64,000 nt of DNA from a virus. Positions 8,252 to 17,365 of the stretch are shown one piece after another. The position numbers were made by a program, and so were the translations under genes. The stretch is from IMG/VR virus record IMGVR_UViG_3300023179_000041, positions 42,279-106,278 of that record; one strand, written 5' to 3'. Position 1 is the first letter of the stretch. Each line of letters starts with the position of its first letter. Below the pieces are notes generated by a model. That model had not been told where the DNA came from. It was given only the letters and a program-made list of their open reading frames with translations, and made no database searches.

Positions 8252-8692
8252 ATGAACAAATTTCAACAATTCTTCAGACCAACCACGCAAGATGAATTGG
8301 CAGAACTAGCCAAAAAACTAACCCCTCCAGACGACATAAGAGACCTAGTTCCGATTCCAGGTAGACCAGAAGACTGGCTATTTTACGGAGTACAAAAGAA
8401 AGCACAGTCATTTTTCTCGACGATGGCGGCTCAAACCAAAAGGTTTGGGTCTCGTGAATACTGGACAAAGGTCAACGCAATTGAGGCGATATCCTTCACC
8501 ACGAAGATATCTATCATTTTCCCTGGTCTTTTATTTGGCAAACAATGGTGGTGGCTGTATCTCTTCGCCCTGGTGTCAAGTGCGGCGCTTGTGGCAACAT
8601 CAACCATAAAGACTTTACCGACGATAATTTGGTTCAATATTATTTGGATTGTTCTAGCCTCACTATCAATCGCAAAGCACTTTATTCAATGA
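8252..8692 (+). CDS. small integral membrane protein
   Basis: 146 aa from ATG 8252, chosen because a TATCAT -10 box ends 6 bp upstream. The first about 85 residues are polar and basic and should be cytoplasmic. The rest has three hydrophobic stretches (SIIFPGLLFG, WWWLYLFALVSSAALVATS, IIWFNIIWIVLASLSIA), i.e. two or three transmembrane helices. No family recognised. It sits between the oxygenase cluster and the glycosyltransferases, so it could serve cell-envelope modification, but nothing in the sequence proves this. Confidence 0.65.
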   Translation: MNKFQQFFRPTTQDELAELAKKLTPPDDIRDLVPIPGRPEDWLFYGVQKKAQSFFSTMAAQTKRFGSREYWTKVNAIEAISFTTKISIIFPGLLFGKQWWWLYLFALVSSAALVATSTIKTLPTIIWFNIIWIVLASLSIAKHFIQ

Positions 8693-8809
8693 CGCAAGCG
8701 GCGGGATACTGATAGAAATTCAAGACAACTTGGTTGATTAACTACTTGTTTTCGTTGGCGTAATCAAAAGTCTTAAAAATTTGATGCCCTATACGTTACA
8801 ATTTAGTCA

Positions 8810-9886
8810 ATGAAAATTGGGTACATTTCTCAAGATTGGTCAAAGCATAATGGCAATTCTGTTCCAAACGGATGCACTTGGTACAGGTGCATAGTACCCG
8901 GCAAGGAAATGAAAAAATTTGGGGTGCTGACCGAAGTCGGTCTACTCGCAATGACAAGGAGCAATCAAATTGGCGTACAGCGTGTTGACGGAATGAAAGT
9001 CTCCGGGTTCGACATAATTGTTTTCAAATTGGCAATGCACGTGAGCACACTCGCAGCAGTTGATAGGGCAAAGGGAAACGGTCAAAAAATAGTCGTAGAT
9101 ATAGATGATTGGTTTGATGACCTACCTGATACAAATAGAGCAAAAATTATCACCGACCCAGAGCGAAACCCCTTCAACAACAGAAATATTTATTTTCAAA
9201 TAATTGAACTTGCGGATGCGCTTATTTGCTCAACCGATTTTCTTTATCGCTGGTATAAAAACAAATATCCAAATAAATTGGTATTTTTAGTTCGCAACGC
9301 CATTGATTTGGATAGGTGGGCCAAGTACAAGCCACCAAAAGGAAAACCAGTCATCGGATGGATGGGCGCAACGCCCTGGCGTGCACTTGACTTAGAGCAG
9401 TTGCGTCCGTTTTTTGGGAATTTTATAAAACAACACAAACTAACTTTTCATCATGCCGGCCACATAGAGAATGCCGAGCACGCCGCAGACCTTCTTGGCA
9501 TAGATAGGTCTTTTACTTCAACAGAACCGATGCAGCCAATTACAAATCTCCCTTCACTAATGAAAAAATTCAACATTGGGATTGTTCCGCTAAACAATAT
9601 TGATTTCAATAAGGCCAAGTCATATCTGAAGGGGCTTGAGTATGCGGTTGCCGGAATCCCGTTTGTTGCCTCTGACATGTTTGAGTACAGACTCTTATCT
9701 GATGCTGGGATTGGTCGAATTGCAGATTCCCCAGAGCAATGGCAAGCACACATGGAGGCGCTATTGGATTTCAAGACGCGCAATGAAGATGCTAGAATTA
9801 ATTACGAAATAGCAATATCTGAATTCTCAATAGGTTCGCGTGTCAATGAATGGTTGTCAGTATTCAAAAAAATCTTGGAGCAATAG
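8810..9886 (+). CDS. glycosyltransferase, GT-B fold (GT4-like), copy 1
   Basis: 358 aa, usual length for GT-B enzymes. Conserved points: N-G-C-T-W-Y-R-C near residue 20, K-I-V-V-D-I-D-D near 97-104, V-I-G-W-M-G-A-T-P-W-R near 183-193 (start of the C-terminal Rossmann domain), and K-S-Y-L-K-G-L-E-Y-A-V-A-G-I-P-F-V-A-S near 265-283, the nucleotide-sugar binding E-x7-type motif. It transfers a sugar from a nucleotide donor, probably to a surface polymer, a phage protein or DNA. A TACAAT box ends 7 bp before the ATG, so the transcript may be leaderless. It is a tandem paralogue of the next gene. Confidence 0.85.
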   Translation: MKIGYISQDWSKHNGNSVPNGCTWYRCIVPGKEMKKFGVLTEVGLLAMTRSNQIGVQRVDGMKVSGFDIIVFKLAMHVSTLAAVDRAKGNGQKIVVDIDDWFDDLPDTNRAKIITDPERNPFNNRNIYFQIIELADALICSTDFLYRWYKNKYPNKLVFLVRNAIDLDRWAKYKPPKGKPVIGWMGATPWRALDLEQLRPFFGNFIKQHKLTFHHAGHIENAEHAADLLGIDRSFTSTEPMQPITNLPSLMKKFNIGIVPLNNIDFNKAKSYLKGLEYAVAGIPFVASDMFEYRLLSDAGIGRIADSPEQWQAHMEALLDFKTRNEDARINYEIAISEFSIGSRVNEWLSVFKKILEQ

Positions 9887-9889
9887 TTC

Positions 9890-10984
9890 ATGGCAAAAAT
9901 TGAATTCAGCGTTGGTTTTGTTTCTACCGACTGGTCTCAGGTTGATGGTCAAATAGTGCCAAATGGCTGCACGTGGTACAGATGTATTTTGCCTTCACAT
10001 GAGTTGCTGAAGTCTGGAATAAAATCGGCGGTTGGGCTCATTCAAATTCACGAAAATAGAGGTTTTGGCGTTGGCGGCATCGGGGTGCAAAAAGTAGGTA
10101 CACATAAAATCATTGTGATGAAAGTAATAATGCATAAGTTGGTTCGCGACCATATTAAAAAAGCACAAAAGTACGGCCAAAAAATAGTTGTAGATATCGA
10201 CGATTTGTTTGATGAGATTCATGAAAGCAATATGGCTCACGGCTCGACAGACCCAACAAAAAACAAAGACAACAATCGAGTCATTTATAGTGAAATTATT
10301 GAGGCCTCTGACGCGCTTATTTGCTCGACCCCATTCATAGCGGAACATTACAAAGCAATGTTCCCAAGAAAACCTATATTTGTAATCAGGAATTCAATTG
10401 ATGCCGGTAGATGGATACCATTTAACTCCGTTGAGAGGCAGCCAATTATCGGCTGGCTAGGCGCAACTCCATGGCGCTCATTAGACCTTGAGCAATTATC
10501 TGGTTTTTTCAACGAGTATCTTGAGTCTAGAAATGCAAAATTTCATCATTCGGGATACTTAAAGTGGGCCCCGCTCGCCCATAACAAATTGGGGATTAAG
10601 GATGCAAAGCGCGTAACGGTGTCTCCAATGGTGCCACTTATGGAGTTGCCACAAACATACGCAAACTTTGATATTGGAATTGTGCCGTTAAACGACATAC
10701 CTTTCAATCGAGCAAAATCCTTCATTAAGGGCCTTGAATACGCGGCGGCTGGGATTCCATTTGTTGCTTCTGCACTGCCCGAATATGAATATCTTTCTGC
10801 TTGCGGCATAGGAACGATTGCGTCAAATAAAAGAGAATGGTTTGATGCCCTTGATTCATTGCTGGACGCAGGCAAAAGAGAGAAAGAAAGTTATAGGTGT
10901 AGGAAGATAGTTGAGGCCGATTTTTCTATTCAGGCGCACCGTAAAGAGTGGATTTCCGTGTTTAGGGAGATTGACAAGTTGTAG
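9890..10984 (+). CDS. glycosyltransferase, GT-B fold (GT4-like), copy 2
   Basis: 364 aa, 3 bp downstream of copy 1 and clearly its paralogue along the full length: N-G-C-T-W-Y-R-C, K-I-V-V-D-I-D-D-L-F-D-E, I-I-G-W-L-G-A-T-P-W-R-S-L-D-L-E-Q-L, and K-S-F-I-K-G-L-E-Y-A-A-A-G-I-P-F-V-A-S line up residue for residue. Tandem duplication with divergence suggests two linkages on the same acceptor or two donors. The acceptor is unknown. Nearby candidate acceptors in this window are the Thr-rich protein at 11034-13172 and the tail fibres. Confidence 0.85.
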   Translation: MAKIEFSVGFVSTDWSQVDGQIVPNGCTWYRCILPSHELLKSGIKSAVGLIQIHENRGFGVGGIGVQKVGTHKIIVMKVIMHKLVRDHIKKAQKYGQKIVVDIDDLFDEIHESNMAHGSTDPTKNKDNNRVIYSEIIEASDALICSTPFIAEHYKAMFPRKPIFVIRNSIDAGRWIPFNSVERQPIIGWLGATPWRSLDLEQLSGFFNEYLESRNAKFHHSGYLKWAPLAHNKLGIKDAKRVTVSPMVPLMELPQTYANFDIGIVPLNDIPFNRAKSFIKGLEYAAAGIPFVASALPEYEYLSACGIGTIASNKREWFDALDSLLDAGKREKESYRCRKIVEADFSIQAHRKEWISVFREIDKL

Positions 10985-11033
10985 GACTGCGATATTTTCT
11001 CTATCTGACCAAGAGAAATAGTATGCGGTCAAA

Positions 11034-13172
11034 ATGTCTACTCGCACCCGCATTCGTCGAATCCAGGCCATTGTTTGGCTGATTGCATTTACTGCGTCTC
11101 TTTTTACCTTTGTTAGTTTCCAGTCGCAGCGTGTCGTATTTGCCGACGATGAGCCAACAACAACGACGACGGTTTCCCCTACCACTACAGAGCCCACAAC
11201 AACAACAGTTGAATCTACGACAACAACTGTTGCCATAACTACGACTATTCCGGCGACTACAACTACGGTCGAATCAACTACGACCACTACGGTTTCGCCA
11301 ACTACCACTATAGAACAAGTAACTACGACTACTACGACTGTTCCGCCGACTACAACAACGACAACAGTCCCTCCAACAACAACTACTACCGTTCCCCAGC
11401 AAGTTACGTATACGGCTACGCAATCAACGCGGGACTTTTACTTAGAAATTACAGAAGCGAGAACATTGACAATCAGGACATATGCGCAGTCGTTCGGCAT
11501 TGACTCAATGTTGTGGCTCTACAACTCAAGTAACACAATTCTTGCCGCAAACGACGACTGGTTCGGGCTGGATTCACATATTTCTATTCAACTTCAACCT
11601 GGCACATATCGACTTAGGGCTGGCGTTTGCTGCGGCAACCCGGATGCATGGTACGGAACTTCATACACAATCCAAGCGAATTCTGCATTGGCGCCTACGG
11701 CCGTTACGACTACTACGACTGTTCCGCCGACTACAACTACGACTACAACTACGACTACAACGACAACTACAACGACAACTACAAGTACTACGAGTACTAC
11801 GAGTACAACTACTACGACTGTTCCAACAACTACGACTACGACTACGACTACGACTACGACAAGTACTACGAGTACGACTACTACGACTGTTTATGTAACT
11901 CCGCAGACTACGACGACGACCGCTCCTGTCGTGGAGACAACGCTTCCCCCGACAACAACTGTTCCTGAGCCAGAAGAGACTGCGCCTGAGACGACTGTTC
12001 CTGATGAGACTGAGACGACTGTTCCTGATGAAGCCGAAGAGCCTTCAACAACGACAACCACGATTTTAGAGCCTCAAGAAGAAGACGAAACAACAACAAC
12101 AACAACGACTACTCCTGTTGAGACTGACCCTGGTTTTGAGGCTGAGCCAGATGATGAACAGACCACTCCTCCTGACGAAGAAACAAAGACGCAAGAAGAG
12201 ACACAGTCGACAGAACCAGAAAACCCAGAAAGCCAAACAGAATCAGAATCTCCACAGGACGAAACTGTAACAGAAATAGTTGAAGGGCTTACTGAAGTTC
12301 TAGACGAAGATGCCTCGGCAGAAGATGTGACTGCTGCCGTTGAGGACGTCCTTGAATCAATCACGGATAAGGAAGAGGTAGCCGCCTTAGTCGAGGCAAT
12401 TCTTGATGCAATCACGGAAGATAAGCCTGTCGAGCAGTTGACCGAAGAAGATAAAGAAAAGATTGTAGCGGTGGTAGAAGCAGTCATAAGCGCCGGTATT
12501 GATTCTTCAGTCGCCTCAGAACTGGCTTCTAGCGCTGCGGTTCTTGAGTCTGTTTCTGTTGACCAAGCCAAAACCATTTTTGCTTCAGTAGACGAAAGCG
12601 CCCTGACTGAAGAGGTTGCCGAACAAATAGTTGACGCGGTGCAGGAAGCCCCCTCAGAGATTCGTGAAGTCTTTGAAGACGTCGTCAGCCTGTTCTCCGG
12701 CGCATTCGACTCCTATAAGATGCTCGGTTCAAATATCGATGTTGGGCAACGCCGAACAGTTGTTGCGGCAACTCTTCTAACTTCTGCCGGAGCGGCTTCG
12801 GCCATGCTCGGGACGTCTAGGCCCACCCCTAGCGGGTCTGCCCCGTCTAGTCCGAGCACACGGCAAGACACTGCGACTAGACGGGATGATGAGGAAGAAT
12901 CTGAGCCTGCCGGCGAGATTGCTGGCGACGGTCTGGATTGGATTAGGAGTATAAGTATTTACAAATACGTAAATGGAGTAAAGGTTATGGACTGGAAAGC
13001 ATTCATCAAAAAGTTTGTCTACGGGTTGCTCAATATGGGCTTCACCATCGCTGGCTCCCTTGTTGTGTATTTAACTCTGTCTGGAGCCATTCAGAAGATT
13101 GCTGGCATCTCAACAGTTCTGGCAATCGCTGCCGCTCTATATTTGCACATGAAGGAGCCTGGAGAAGGCTGA
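11034..13172 (+). CDS. secreted Thr-rich, membrane-anchored surface-type protein
   Basis: 712 aa. Residues 1-37 are a basic start plus hydrophobic core (signal peptide or anchor). Then come Thr-rich linkers with V-P-P/V-S-P punctuation (about 41-121 and 224-350) flanking a domain at about 125-216 (Y-x-L-E-I-x-E-A-R-T-L-T-I ... L-Q-P-G-T-Y-R-L-R-A-G) that looks like a PPC-type beta domain. A long acidic segment follows, then helical repeats around 410-560, and a C-terminal hydrophobic region at about 665-705. VPPTTTT linkers are typical of actinobacterial surface proteins and are candidate O-glycosylation sites. It lies just after two glycosyltransferases. Virion versus host-surface location is not known. 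Confidence 0.7.
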   Translation: MSTRTRIRRIQAIVWLIAFTASLFTFVSFQSQRVVFADDEPTTTTTVSPTTTEPTTTTVESTTTTVAITTTIPATTTTVESTTTTTVSPTTTIEQVTTTTTTVPPTTTTTTVPPTTTTTVPQQVTYTATQSTRDFYLEITEARTLTIRTYAQSFGIDSMLWLYNSSNTILAANDDWFGLDSHISIQLQPGTYRLRAGVCCGNPDAWYGTSYTIQANSALAPTAVTTTTTVPPTTTTTTTTTTTTTTTTTTSTTSTTSTTTTTVPTTTTTTTTTTTTSTTSTTTTTVYVTPQTTTTTAPVVETTLPPTTTVPEPEETAPETTVPDETETTVPDEAEEPSTTTTTILEPQEEDETTTTTTTTPVETDPGFEAEPDDEQTTPPDEETKTQEETQSTEPENPESQTESESPQDETVTEIVEGLTEVLDEDASAEDVTAAVEDVLESITDKEEVAALVEAILDAITEDKPVEQLTEEDKEKIVAVVEAVISAGIDSSVASELASSAAVLESVSVDQAKTIFASVDESALTEEVAEQIVDAVQEAPSEIREVFEDVVSLFSGAFDSYKMLGSNIDVGQRRTVVAATLLTSAGAASAMLGTSRPTPSGSAPSSPSTRQDTATRRDDEEESEPAGEIAGDGLDWIRSISIYKYVNGVKVMDWKAFIKKFVYGLLNMGFTIAGSLVVYLTLSGAIQKIAGISTVLAIAAALYLHMKEPGEG
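11700..11890 (+). repeat. ACT/ACG trinucleotide tract in Thr-rich coding region
   Basis: Within the second Thr linker the DNA is a long microsatellite of ACT, ACA and ACG codons in 6-base and 15-base sub-repeats. Such tracts expand and contract by slippage in multiples of three, which would change linker length without breaking the frame. Confidence 0.8.
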
Positions 13173-13221
13173 TTCGCGCTAGACTAATCGCACCAAATAA
13201 CCACAACCCAAAGAGGTGCAA

Positions 13222-13686
13222 ATGCAAGCAGAACAAGACGTCCTAGACATGGCCAAGCGCGAGTGCAAAGGCTTGGCAACAGACGAAGAAATTGCATGGC
13301 TTCACGATGACGAGAACAGATTGGCTTGGTGCCACGCGCTAATCACTGCCCTGTCCGACAGCGAATCTCAAGTTGTATTTCACAAAAGCCGAATTGATAT
13401 GATGGCTAAGGATGTCGAACTTGGGATTAAAGATGCAAACGATTACTACGAGGAAAAGCAAAAATTTGACGAGTGGGTTCGCAAGTCTCAGCGATACCGC
13501 AACGGCATCAGCAAAAGGCTTTCTGAAGTCAAGACCATCCTTGCAGATACGGATGGGTTGGACCTTGTCGAGGAAAACGCCAAACTTGTCAAGGCAATCC
13601 TTGAGCACAAGCGTGCTTCTTTTGATGGCGAATATACAGCCGAGCCGCACGACATAAAACTATGGTCGGTGATTCCAAGCCGGTAA
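13222..13686 (+). CDS. hypothetical protein upstream of SNF2 helicase
   Basis: 154 aa. ATG 13222 is chosen because GAGG lies 5-9 bases upstream; a GTG two codons earlier (13216) falls on that SD. Acidic and highly helical (LGIKDANDYYEEKQKFDEWVRKSQRYRNGISKRL), likely a coiled coil. It overlaps the SNF2 gene by 25 bp, so the two are probably co-translated and may act together. No known family. Confidence 0.65.
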   Translation: MQAEQDVLDMAKRECKGLATDEEIAWLHDDENRLAWCHALITALSDSESQVVFHKSRIDMMAKDVELGIKDANDYYEEKQKFDEWVRKSQRYRNGISKRLSEVKTILADTDGLDLVEENAKLVKAILEHKRASFDGEYTAEPHDIKLWSVIPSR

Positions 13687-15854
13687 TTGCTTACGACGTA
13701 GAGCCGTTAGCAAGAGCGTTTAGAAAAATCGCAGCCCTTTGCGATGGCGCAACTGAACAAGATGGAGTTGGCTTTAGTAAGGCTGATTCGCGGTTTGGCG
13801 CTCTTGTTGCACTTCTCCCAAGCAACAAGTGGTCTCCGGCAGTCACATACGTTGCATGGACCATTCTTGCAAACTATGGCTCGCAATTAAAACGTAACGG
13901 AATTGATTACGACTCGATTATTCCACCACCACGACCTGATACATACGCTGGCGCAGACACGGTTTCTCTGATATCTCAATTGCGGCAGAAGGGCGTAAAT
14001 AGGGTTTCGACAAACGGAGAATTGTTTGCAATCGAATGCGAGTATGACGAGCAACTAATTGGAGAATTACAGAAAATAAAAGGTATTGCCTGGAATCCCG
14101 AGGCAAGTATGTGGTTGGCCCCGCTTTCGAGTAGCGAGCAAGTAGCATCTCTTATAAGCCAATACAAATTCAATACAACAAAGGAACTTGACGAAATGGC
14201 TATCGTTCCAACAATCCCAACACAATCGGTTGACCGCTCGATAACCGTATCAAAAGGTGGGCGATTAATTTTCCAATTTCCATACGACCAAGACATAGTT
14301 GCAGAAATCAAGCAATTAAATGGGCGACTTTGGGACGTTAAAAAAAAGGTGTGGACCGCACCACCATCACTTACCGCTGTGGAGATTGCAGACAAATACG
14401 GCTTTGCGATTTCTCAGTCTCTTCGCGACTCATTGCTGAAAGCAGCAAAGCGCGAGACGGAACTTCTTGAAGCCTCAACCTCCACTGATGCGGAAGTTGA
14501 AATCCCGACTCTCTCTGGCACGCTGATGCCGTATCAAAGGGCTGGCGTTGCGTATGCATCTTCTGTCGGCAGATGCCTTATCGCAGACCAGATGGGTCTT
14601 GGCAAGACGGTTGAGGCGATAGCAACGCTTGAGGCAAAAGATGCGTTTCCTGCGGTCGTCGTTTGCCCCGCATCCCTTAAGGAGAACTGGCGCCGCGAGT
14701 TTGCAAAATGGCTTCCCCACAGAACGGTAAATGTCGTATCTGGAAAGACTGATATTGTTGCCTGCGATGTGAACGTAGTGAACTATGACATTCTGTATAA
14801 GTTTGTCGAGCCAATCCAGCACTTGGGACCGAATGGGCTAATCCTTGATGAATCACATTATGTAAAAAATGCTACGTCTAAACGAACTAAGGCGGCAAAA
14901 GAAATAGCGTCATCGATTGGCAACTCTGGTGCGGTTCTGCTGTTGTCTGGAACCCCAGTTATGAACCGTCCATCCGAACTGGTTTCTCAGTTGGAAATAA
15001 TGGGGATGCTGAGCAGATTCGGCGGCAAATGGGCATTCTTGAAACGCTATGCGGCAGCGCACCATAACGGTTTCGGTTGGGATACTGGCGGCGCAAGCAA
15101 TCTCATTGAACTCAATACAAAACTCAGGCAGAACTGTTATATCCGCAGAACAAAAGATGAGGTGCTTCAGGAACTCCCGGACAAAGTTAGAAACGTGGTG
15201 CATCTTGACGCTTCTGGTCCGGGTTTTAGGGAGTATAGGAATGCAGAAAATGACCTAGTTTCTTTTCTTATGGCAAACGGATACAAAGCAAAAGATTCAT
15301 CAGAACATCTGGCAAGAACACAAGTTCTGAAGCGTTTGGCTGCATTGGCAAAAATGGATGCTGTCGAGGAGTGGATTGACTCATTTCTTGAATCGTGCGA
15401 CCGCAAACTTGTCGTGTTTGCACACAACGTAGACATTGTGGACCACTTGTCTGATAAGTACGGCGGCTTGCGAGTTTCTGGACGAGACAGCCTTGAAGAA
15501 CGTCAGCACGCAGTTGACGCATTTCAAAATAACCCAAAAGCGCGTGTGATTATATTGAACCTGCAGGCTGGTGGAGTTGGTATTACATTGACCGCCGGTT
15601 CTGATGTTGTTTTTGTGCAGATGGGCTGGACTCCGGGCGAACACGACCAAGCGGAAGACCGTTGCCACCGAATCGGCCAGAAAAACAACGTTCAAGCATG
15701 GTACTTGCTTGCAGCAGACACGATTGATGAAGATATCTACGACCTTGTTGACACAAAGAGAAAAGTTGTTGATGCCGTTACCGAAGGCGACGAAGTGGAA
15801 CAACAATCAGTTGTAAAAGATTTAATGAAGCGGCTTCTAGCAAAAGCAGAATAA
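13662..15854 (+). CDS. SNF2-family (SMARCAL1-like) DNA helicase/translocase
   Basis: 730 aa. Residues about 95-270 hold two similar segments (GVNRVSTNGELFAIEC / SKGGRLIFQFPYDQ, each ending in W-N-P/W-D-V-K ... W-x-A-P) that look like tandem HARP-like modules, as in annealing helicases. The motor has Walker A D-Q-M-G-L-G-K-T at about 308-315, D-E-S-H at about 395, L-L-L-S-G-T-P-V near 426, and the SNF2 C-terminal H-R-I-G-Q-K near 669. Phage enzymes of this type are thought to remodel or anneal DNA during replication and recombination. It overlaps the preceding small gene. Not a restriction subunit: no nuclease domain is visible. Confidence 0.88.
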   Translation: MVGDSKPVIAYDVEPLARAFRKIAALCDGATEQDGVGFSKADSRFGALVALLPSNKWSPAVTYVAWTILANYGSQLKRNGIDYDSIIPPPRPDTYAGADTVSLISQLRQKGVNRVSTNGELFAIECEYDEQLIGELQKIKGIAWNPEASMWLAPLSSSEQVASLISQYKFNTTKELDEMAIVPTIPTQSVDRSITVSKGGRLIFQFPYDQDIVAEIKQLNGRLWDVKKKVWTAPPSLTAVEIADKYGFAISQSLRDSLLKAAKRETELLEASTSTDAEVEIPTLSGTLMPYQRAGVAYASSVGRCLIADQMGLGKTVEAIATLEAKDAFPAVVVCPASLKENWRREFAKWLPHRTVNVVSGKTDIVACDVNVVNYDILYKFVEPIQHLGPNGLILDESHYVKNATSKRTKAAKEIASSIGNSGAVLLLSGTPVMNRPSELVSQLEIMGMLSRFGGKWAFLKRYAAAHHNGFGWDTGGASNLIELNTKLRQNCYIRRTKDEVLQELPDKVRNVVHLDASGPGFREYRNAENDLVSFLMANGYKAKDSSEHLARTQVLKRLAALAKMDAVEEWIDSFLESCDRKLVVFAHNVDIVDHLSDKYGGLRVSGRDSLEERQHAVDAFQNNPKARVIILNLQAGGVGITLTAGSDVVFVQMGWTPGEHDQAEDRCHRIGQKNNVQAWYLLAADTIDEDIYDLVDTKRKVVDAVTEGDEVEQQSVVKDLMKRLLAKAE

Positions 15855-15877
15855 TAAAGACCTTAGTCAGACTATAC

Positions 15878-15926
15878 GACTCCTTGGTTGAGACTGTTGG
15901 TGGCAAAAGCCATCAACAAAGGAGTC
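15878..15926 (+). promoter_or_regulatory. alternative RNA hairpins covering the SD of the first holin-like gene
   Basis: Arm 15878-15891 (GACTCCTTGGTTGA) can pair with 15913-15926 (TCAACAAAGGAGTC) over 13 of 14 positions, burying the SD AAAGGAG. A competing inner hairpin, GTTGGTGGC-AAAA-GCCATCAAC (15896-15917), would leave the SD partly free. This is a plausible translational switch timing lysis. It rests on base complementarity only. Confidence 0.45.
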
Positions 15927-15929
15927 ATC

Positions 15930-16139
15930 ATGGACAAAAAGACCCAGACACTCGACCAAGTTGTTAAGGGCGGCGCTCTTGGCGTCGTTGTTTATCTTTG
16001 CGATAAGTACAGCGTCGACGCGACATTGACTGCTCTTTTGATGCCGCTTGCTGCTGCCGTTTTTGCTTGGGCAAGCACCAAGGTCGGTGACCCATCGGTT
16101 GCTTCATTCCTTGCAAAGAAGGAGCAGGCCAAGAAATAG
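15930..16139 (+). CDS. small membrane protein, holin-like (1)
   Basis: 69 aa from ATG 15930 with SD AAAGGAG at 15918-15924; upstream in-frame codons from 15888 are not used. Residues about 14-45 are hydrophobic (GALGVVVYLCD ... ALLMPLAAAVFAWAS), giving one or two membrane helices, and the tail is charged (KKEQAKK). Size, topology and position upstream of an endolysin fit a holin or its partner. A second small membrane protein follows, so this may be a holin/antiholin pair. Confidence 0.65.
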   Translation: MDKKTQTLDQVVKGGALGVVVYLCDKYSVDATLTALLMPLAAAVFAWASTKVGDPSVASFLAKKEQAKK

Positions 16140-16156
16140 GTATCGCTACCTCGGAC

Positions 16157-16195
16157 GTGTGCGCCCAGTGCGTAAACACTCCGCTGGGCGCACAC
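16157..16195 (+). terminator. strong hairpin between the two holin-like genes
   Basis: GTGTGCGCCCAG at 16157-16168 and CTGGGCGCACAC at 16184-16195 form a perfect 12-bp stem with a 15-nt loop. No U-tract follows and the next ATG is 15 bp away, so it may attenuate transcription or set relative expression of the two membrane proteins. Confidence 0.5.
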
Positions 16196-16210
16196 TCTGG
16201 CTGAAAGAAT

Positions 16211-16459
16211 ATGGACCTCATCAAAAACGTACTTTTGCGAATCATCGCGACATTCGTCGTGACTGGCCTTGGAGTTATTGGCGCAGGCACCATTGCTGGC
16301 GTGTCGATAGAAAAGGCAATATTTATGGCCGGAATCGGCGGCGTGGCAAATGTGCTTGAAGGTCTTGCTCGCGCATTTTTGACTGATGGCAAGTTGTCTG
16401 AAGACGAGGTCAATGCTGTCTTTTCAAAAATCGAACAAGAAAATCCAGCAGAGCAATAG
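16211..16459 (+). CDS. holin-like membrane protein (2)
   Basis: 82 aa. Hydrophobic segments at about 7-27 (LLRIIATFVVTGLGVIGAGTI) and 34-50, with a charged C-terminus (SKIEQENPAEQ). This pattern matches actinophage holins. It ends 9 bp before the endolysin, typical of a lysis cassette. Which of the two membrane proteins forms the lethal lesion cannot be decided. Confidence 0.7.
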   Translation: MDLIKNVLLRIIATFVVTGLGVIGAGTIAGVSIEKAIFMAGIGGVANVLEGLARAFLTDGKLSEDEVNAVFSKIEQENPAEQ

Positions 16460-16468
16460 GAGATACAG

Positions 16469-17323
16469 ATGTCAGAACTGTACATTGATAAATTGACCCC
16501 GCCAAAAGATGTTGCTGGTCATAAACCTGGAAAACTCCCGGATGGTCTGCTTTCAAAAGTTGACGGTGGACGTTTGCACTGGCTTGCTGCGAACGCCTGG
16601 AAAGCGCTCAAGGCCGCTGCCGCTGCAGAAGGAATTGAACTGAAGCCAACATCTGCTGGCGACTTGTATCGTTCTTATGATGCACAACTCAAAGTCTTTC
16701 TTGAGCGTTACACAAAAGAGCCGAATGGGAACAGCACTCGCACATTTGAAGGTGTGAAGTGGTACAAGAAGTCTGAAAAACTGGCCAGCCTTGCCGCGCC
16801 AGGTACCTCTCAGCACAACAGCGGATTGGCAGTAGACGTTCATACCGCAAGCGGCGAACGTCTTAAGTGGATGATTGCAAACTGCCGCAAGTTTGGGTGG
16901 AGTTGGGAAGTTGTTCCAGAAGAGCCATGGCACATCCGTTATACGCAAGGCGATAATGTCCCAGAAGCAGTGAAGGCATGGATGGACGCAAATCCAGCAG
17001 AGGTCTGCAAGGCCGGCGAGGTCACTGCTCCGGCAGAACAGCCCAAACCAGCACCTGCTGCTGCAGCACCTGCTGGAGATGTAGATGCTGCCGTGAAGCG
17101 CGGAAAGACAAATGCTGCCACGAATCCAGTTCTGCAACTTGGCGCAAAAGGTGGTACGGTTCGCACCCTCCAGCAACTGCTCAATAAAGCAGGAGTCAAG
17201 TGCGCGACCGATGGAGACTTCGGTCCGAAGACAGAAGCCGCAGTAAAAGAATTCCAGAAGAAAGTTGGTCTGGAAGAAACCGGCATCGTCAATCACAAGA
17301 CGTGGGCAAAAGTAAATCCGTAG
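16469..17323 (+). CDS. endolysin: M15 peptidase plus peptidoglycan-binding domain
   Basis: 284 aa. The N-terminal domain has the M15/VanY zinc-site signature S-Q-H116-N-S-G-L-A-V-D123-V-H and E152-P-W-H155-I-R-Y, predicting a D-Ala or L-Ala-D-Glu type carboxy/endopeptidase. An Ala/Pro linker (about 190-212) leads to a PG_binding_1 domain (about 221-284: L-Q-L-G-A-K-G-G-T-V-R-T-L-Q-Q-L-L, D-G-D-F-G-P-K-T-E-A-A-V-K-E-F-Q). No signal peptide, so release through the holin is expected. SD GGAGA lies 6 bases before the ATG. Confidence 0.9.
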   Translation: MSELYIDKLTPPKDVAGHKPGKLPDGLLSKVDGGRLHWLAANAWKALKAAAAAEGIELKPTSAGDLYRSYDAQLKVFLERYTKEPNGNSTRTFEGVKWYKKSEKLASLAAPGTSQHNSGLAVDVHTASGERLKWMIANCRKFGWSWEVVPEEPWHIRYTQGDNVPEAVKAWMDANPAEVCKAGEVTAPAEQPKPAPAAAAPAGDVDAAVKRGKTNAATNPVLQLGAKGGTVRTLQQLLNKAGVKCATDGDFGPKTEAAVKEFQKKVGLEETGIVNHKTWAKVNP

Positions 17324-17365
17324 AGAATACTTCGTCTATACATACAAACCTGTGAGACTTTACCC

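Noticed and set aside
11482-11968. Plus-strand ORFs within the Thr tract (Tyr/Asp or Arg/Leu-rich)
   Set aside because: Frame-shifted readings of the ACT/ACG repeat.
12074-12577. Long minus-strand ORFs opposite the Thr-rich gene and others
   Set aside because: Antisense shadows of repetitive Thr/Glu codons (Val/Ser-rich translation), no SD or coupling.
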